A DNA stretch of 64,000 nucleotides, taken from assembly GCF_022898935.1 (NCBI RefSeq), contig NZ_JALIRP010000015.1, forward strand, positions 33,370 to 97,369. Reading direction: 5' to 3'. This DNA comes from Paenibacillus mangrovi. Lineage in GTDB: Bacteria; Bacillota; Bacilli; Paenibacillales; Paenibacillaceae. Position numbers and translations under genes: made by a program. Positions 61,025 through 64,000 of the stretch are shown in pieces (positions within the stretch are counted from its first letter, which is position 1; the number at the start of each line of letters is the position of its first letter). The notes under the pieces are model-generated. The model was given only the letters and a program-made list of their open reading frames with translations. It ran no database searches and was not told the DNA's origin.

Positions 61025-61684
61025 CTATGCCTTAAGGGTTTCAGCACGCAATTTTGCGGCAAGAACCGAAACCCAACCGAAGGCAACAATTCCGGCGCAC
61101 CCCATGATAACGCCAATCCAATTACTTATACTCGAACCTAAAATAATGAGCACAGGCGCAAGGATACAAGATACAATACAATAGATACTCCAACCCCGCT
61201 CACCTTGTGAAGCAAAACGGCGTGCAAAGACAACACTTGCCGCAATTAGACAAATAAAGGCGGTAAAGAAAGCCACGGAATGAAGTGCTGCATGGCCGCT
61301 CATCGATGTCGGTATTTCTGCAGGAGCACCTGGGGGAAAACTGAGCCCAGGATCTGGGCGAAACAGACCTGCCATGACCATGCCAATCCCATAGACTCCA
61401 ATGAGCAAAGCACCCCAAGTGCCTCCCTTACTCCCAAGCAGTAAACGGCGCATTCCAATCGCTGCAAATATAGCAAGCAATCCTGTAATGAAGAAATTAG
61501 CGCTTTGGATCCACCCCAGATCCCCCAACGTAAGGGTGCTGATAGCGTGGCGTCTGATATCGAATCCTGTACGCGTAAACGATTGAATGACGACTGCTAC
61601 GTAGAACAGAGGTGTGGAAATGACCCCACCCATCAGAAGCAGGCGAATTGCCTTTGAATTACGTTTATTTGTAATCATAATCAT
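61025..61684 (-). CDS. DUF998 membrane protein
   Basis: A 219-residue protein with six to seven hydrophobic helices of the DUF998 family: FDIRRHAISTLTLGDLGWIQ, MVMAGLFRPDPGLSFPPGAP and MSGHAALHSVAFF are the usual loop motifs. Function unknown. GGGAGG stands 6-7 bases before the ATG. It follows the broken hydrolase gene on the same strand direction; the two often neighbour each other near alpha/beta hydrolases in related genomes (impression only). Confidence 0.85.
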   Translation of the reverse strand: MIMITNKRNSKAIRLLLMGGVISTPLFYVAVVIQSFTRTGFDIRRHAISTLTLGDLGWIQSANFFITGLLAIFAAIGMRRLLLGSKGGTWGALLIGVYGIGMVMAGLFRPDPGLSFPPGAPAEIPTSMSGHAALHSVAFFTAFICLIAASVVFARRFASQGERGWSIYCIVSCILAPVLIILGSSISNWIGVIMGCAGIVAFGWVSVLAAKLRAETLKA

Positions 61685-61776
61685 CTTCTTCCTCCCTTAT
61701 TTTCCATTTTTTTATCAATTATTCGGCCTTATTTGCTGTCTTAGTTCGGTTTACTTAGCCCATTGCATGCTGGTAC

Positions 61777-62412
61777 TTAACGATTACCAATAAAGAATGT
61801 TGCAAGCTCCGATGAAATCTTCTTGGTATCGAGTTTCTTGGTATGCCCCAGTCCCTTTTTACTTAATAGCCTTGCATTCGGTAATACGCCCGCTAGTGTC
61901 TGGGCAGCATGACGCAGCGCAACCGGACTCTCCGTTCCTTCGATCACAAGAGTTGGCATCGTAACCGTATTCCACAATTTTTCAGGCAGTGCCTTTCCAT
62001 CCATATATCCATCTAGCAATGTCGCATCGTAAAGAAGCGTATGGGCAACAGCCATGAGCCTGGGCCACACGCCTGGCATCACTCTCATTAAACGGACCAC
62101 AAATGCAGGTGCTCCCATCCCCTTGGTCATAAAATACTTAATGGCCTAGGCCGAGCCACCGGCTTCTTCAATCATGGCCTGTAGATCTTCCATCTCGCAT
62201 TCAATGGTATACGACTGTGTATCTCCGCTATCACCACGGCCGCGGCGGTCGTAATTGTAGATGGTGAAATGCTCCGACAACAGATTAACCAGTTGCACCT
62301 GTCCTGGGAATCTACGATAGCTGAACGCACCTGTTACCAAAATGAGTGATGGCCCTTGGCCAACTTTATCATAGGCAATTTTGGTAACATCCTTTGAAGT
62401 TACTGTAAGCAT
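61777..62412 (-). pseudogene. Alpha/beta hydrolase gene broken by deletion and stop codon
   Basis: The first part (MLTVTSKDVTKIAYDKVGQG to MIEEAGGSA; start ATG 62412 after AAGGAG) has the DRRGRGDSGD motif. An in-frame TAG (62146-62148) follows, and the same frame continues AIKYFMTKGMGAPAFVV to LGHTKKLD. The intact family has about 60 residues between GGSA and the xKYFMTKG segment, including the nucleophile elbow; all of that is missing here. The joint is the 10-base palindrome GGCCTAGGCC (62143-62152). It cannot make a working hydrolase. Confidence 0.85.
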
Positions 62413-62436
62413 CTTATTGTCTCCTTTACAATCCAT

Positions 62437-62745
62437 ATTTTTTTGTGTTACTTCCCTTCCATCGCTGCCTGATATTTAAGCTTCTATTTAGACGACGAAC
62501 CGATAGCGGGAAATTCGACACAGTCACAAAACTTTTTTTTGATTCCATATGTACCGGTTTATTTGCTTGCGGCTTCGCCGATTTACGGCAATATCTCTTA
62601 TGAGTTTTTTCGTATAAATTACACCATGAAAGAGAGGATAGCTAGATCCTATTTTAAACTAGTATAAAAACTAACACGTTAAATTAAGAAGAGAAGAAAA
62701 TGGAGGATATGAATCCGTTCCGAAAAAAGAGGTGCATGAAAAAAA
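62437..62745. other. Intergenic region, no gene
   Basis: Promoter side of the broken hydrolase gene and 3' side of the toxin-immunity pair. I see no supported coding sequence. Confidence 0.5.
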
Positions 62746-62768
62746 AGCCCTTATAGGATCTAGGGGCT
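62739..62768 (-). terminator. Terminator downstream of the immunity-like gene
   Basis: AGCCC (62746-62750) pairs with GGGCT (62764-62768); eight T follow on the minus strand. Confidence 0.65.
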
Positions 62769-62773
62769 CACAT

Positions 62774-62818
62774 GCGTGCTTTTGAGGTAATGGCGTGCTT
62801 TTGAGGTAATGGCGTGCT
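62774..62818. repeat. Tandem repeat, 19-base unit
   Basis: GCGTGCTTTTGAGGTAATG occurs at 62774-62792 and 62793-62811 without change, followed by a partial third GCGTGCT (62812-62818). It lies between the immunity-like gene and its terminator. Confidence 0.85.
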
Positions 62819-62904
62819 GCCATGCCGCCAGTTTCTCTGCCGTTTGTGTAAGCCGAGCGACTTCGGGGACAAATTCGACCTTCGCACATTTGCTGCGAGA
62901 CTAT

Positions 62905-63249
62905 TTATTTTGCCGCAATGCAACCTTTGATTTCGTCAGCTAGATCAAGTACTTTCCGCCATTCGGGTGAATTTCTAACAGCGTTAATATTCCATTCATC
63001 ACCTTGTTGTAATTCTAGAACTAAGTTTCTTAAAATAGCACTTTTACTCATTATTTCATCACTAATTAGTCCAGCATCGTTTAGTCGTTGCAAGACATCA
63101 GTGTGTAAAAAAGAAGTAACTCCAGTATCAAATTCTTCAAAGATATTATAACCGATCACCATATCGTTCTCGCTTAGCAGATATGTCCCGCACTTATCAA
63201 GTGTATCTACGTATAGCTCCATAAGTTTTTCTATAGATATTTTCTCCAT
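62905..63249 (-). CDS. Probable immunity protein
   Basis: A 114-residue acidic, helical protein (MEKISIEKLMELYVDTLDKC to NSPEWRKVLDLADEIKGC), start ATG 63249 after GGAGGG. It is not a family I can name. Its place 13 bases after the stop of a polymorphic-toxin C-terminus and its size and acidity are typical of a cognate immunity protein. The open frame upstream of this start has no site of its own. Confidence 0.7.
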   Translation of the reverse strand: MEKISIEKLMELYVDTLDKCGTYLLSENDMVIGYNIFEEFDTGVTSFLHTDVLQRLNDAGLISDEIMSKSAILRNLVLELQQGDEWNINAVRNSPEWRKVLDLADEIKGCIAAK

Positions 63250-63262
63250 GCAATAACCCTCC

Positions 63263-64000
63263 TTATTTTGGAATAACCGTAGATTTATCGCTAGGTAACG
63301 GTTTATAATCAAGTCCTACCACCTTGACTTTACCTGTTTGCCCACTAGAGAATCCAATGTATGACCCATTATGAACTCCTCCTCCTGGATGATAGAATAC
63401 TGACTTATCGCCGTTTGTAAATTTCCAGCCAGTACCGGCAGAGCCATAAGTACCTCTCTTCCATCCTTCTCCTAGAATTCTTCCAACTTCATCAGCTGAT
63501 TTTCCCCATAAAGCTTTGGGATTACTTAGAATATCATCGTAAGATTTTAGCTCTGATACCCATGTGACATTTCCGTCTCCATATTTTCTCTTGTAGTAAT
63601 CATTCCATTCTGCTCCAGTTCGAGGTATACGTGCATGGACATTCGGAGGTTTCGGATGAACCGGGACGTCTACTTTCGGTTTCCGGGAACCGAACTTATC
63701 CAGAAGCTTGCGCACATAGCGGCGCCCTTTTGCTCCCACCCATCCTAGCGCTTTTCCAAATGGGATTCGGTTTAGTATAAAGCCTATAGCGGCGGAAAAC
63801 GCTCTTTGGGGAGTCAGCAGCTGTTTTGGATCGCGGATGTAGCCAGCAATCTCATGTCCGCTCCCAGCGATCGACATTCCCGTCATTGCGATGCTCAAAG
63901 CTGACCCGAATCCGACGAACATCATTGACAAGGCAAGGGCTCCGAGCAAGATTGCGACCTGTTCATACCAATGAAGGTGATCCCACCAATTCTGCAGCGA
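63263..64000 (-). CDS. Polymorphic toxin, C-terminal part, 5' end outside window
   Basis: The frame is open to the window edge, so only the last 245 or so residues are seen. A Gly/Ala-rich hydrophobic stretch (MLGALALSMMFVGFGSALSIA) and the segment SGHEIAGYIRDPKQLLTPQRA resemble pre-toxin regions of WXG/LXG-type secreted toxins. After a Pro-rich linker (KVDVPVHPKPPNVHAR) comes a C-terminal toxin domain of about 125 residues with GTGWKFTNGDKSVFYHPGGG and GSYIGFSSGQTGKVKVV. I do not recognise its activity; an RNase-like fold is possible. The immunity-like gene follows directly. Confidence 0.75.
   Translation of the reverse strand, partial: SLQNWWDHLHWYEQVAILLGALALSMMFVGFGSALSIAMTGMSIAGSGHEIAGYIRDPKQLLTPQRAFSAAIGFILNRIPFGKALGWVGAKGRRYVRKLLDKFGSRKPKVDVPVHPKPPNVHARIPRTGAEWNDYYKRKYGDGNVTWVSELKSYDDILSNPKALWGKSADEVGRILGEGWKRGTYGSAGTGWKFTNGDKSVFYHPGGGVHNGSYIGFSSGQTGKVKVVGLDYKPLPSDKSTVIPK

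Noticed and set aside
1..64000. CRISPR arrays, tRNA or rRNA genes
   Set aside because: No regularly spaced repeats and no tRNA- or rRNA-like segments were seen on reading; a tRNAscan or Rfam search would be decisive.

Overview
The window looks like a chromosomal stretch of a low-to-mid-GC Firmicute, most likely Paenibacillus or a close relative. The evidence is strong AGGAGG-type ribosome binding sites with ATG/TTG/GTG starts, a MocR regulator overlapping a D-Ala-D-Ala ligase gene, futalosine-pathway menaquinone genes, copper-amine-oxidase-type stalk domains, a YhgE/Pip protein and an ABC sugar importer without its own ATPase. No rRNA, tRNA, CRISPR array, phage module, integrase or intact transposase was seen.

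Layout. 1-3.2 kb: the end of a rhodanese-type sulfurtransferase gene, then a DoxX-like gene and a chloramphenicol acetyltransferase gene set between repeated fragments of the sulfurtransferase 3' end. 3.2-4.7 kb: ArsR / AHSA1-type START / VOC operon. 5-6.5 kb: stalk-domain protein and lipoprotein. 6.8-8.3 kb: alpha/beta hydrolase plus TetR regulator with a clear operator. 8.5-13.7 kb: secreted MORN protein, sodium:alanine symporter, SUFU-HEAT gene pair, DUF2306 membrane protein. 13.7-21.6 kb: a patchwork accessory region (FAD monooxygenase, membrane protein, MerR/hydrolase pair, PadR, small conserved gene, DapA-like synthase with divergent LysR, VOC protein) containing several gene-tail fossils. 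21.6-31.6 kb: coiled-coil exported protein, amino acid permease, VanZ-RDD protein, ABC permease remnant, serine hydrolase, sugar ABC importer, M29 aminopeptidase. 31.6-50 kb is mostly core-like: ExoA, MFS, FabV, AspA, methionine aminopeptidase, YhgE with TetR, DHA2 exporter with divergent MarR, nitroreductase, MurB, MqnB-MqnD, malic enzyme. 50-58.3 kb: serine hydrolase, GNAT, OatA-like acyltransferase, Ddl with MocR, OsmC. 58.4-62.4 kb: ECF42-type sigma factor with DGPF/YCII proteins, DUF998 protein and a broken hydrolase. 62.9-64 kb: immunity-like gene and the C-terminal part of a polymorphic toxin that runs off the window.

How it works together. Several small regulator-target pairs are readable directly: ArsR with START/VOC genes, TetR with hydrolase, MerR with hydrolase, LysR with DapA, MarR with DHA2 exporter, TetR with YhgE, MocR with Ddl. 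Cell-envelope functions recur (MurB, Ddl, OatA, YhgE, VanZ, stalk protein).

The most unusual aspect is the number of gene-tail fossils and internally deleted genes: three sulfurtransferase tails, a second DUF2306 tail, an ABC permease tail, a collapsed copy of a 70-residue gene that now supplies the C-terminus of a LysR protein, a DGPF gene missing its middle, and a hydrolase missing its nucleophile elbow. Where the tails can be compared as codons, many differences are synonymous or conservative. This suggests that they came from functional orthologues in related strains rather than from local duplication followed by decay.
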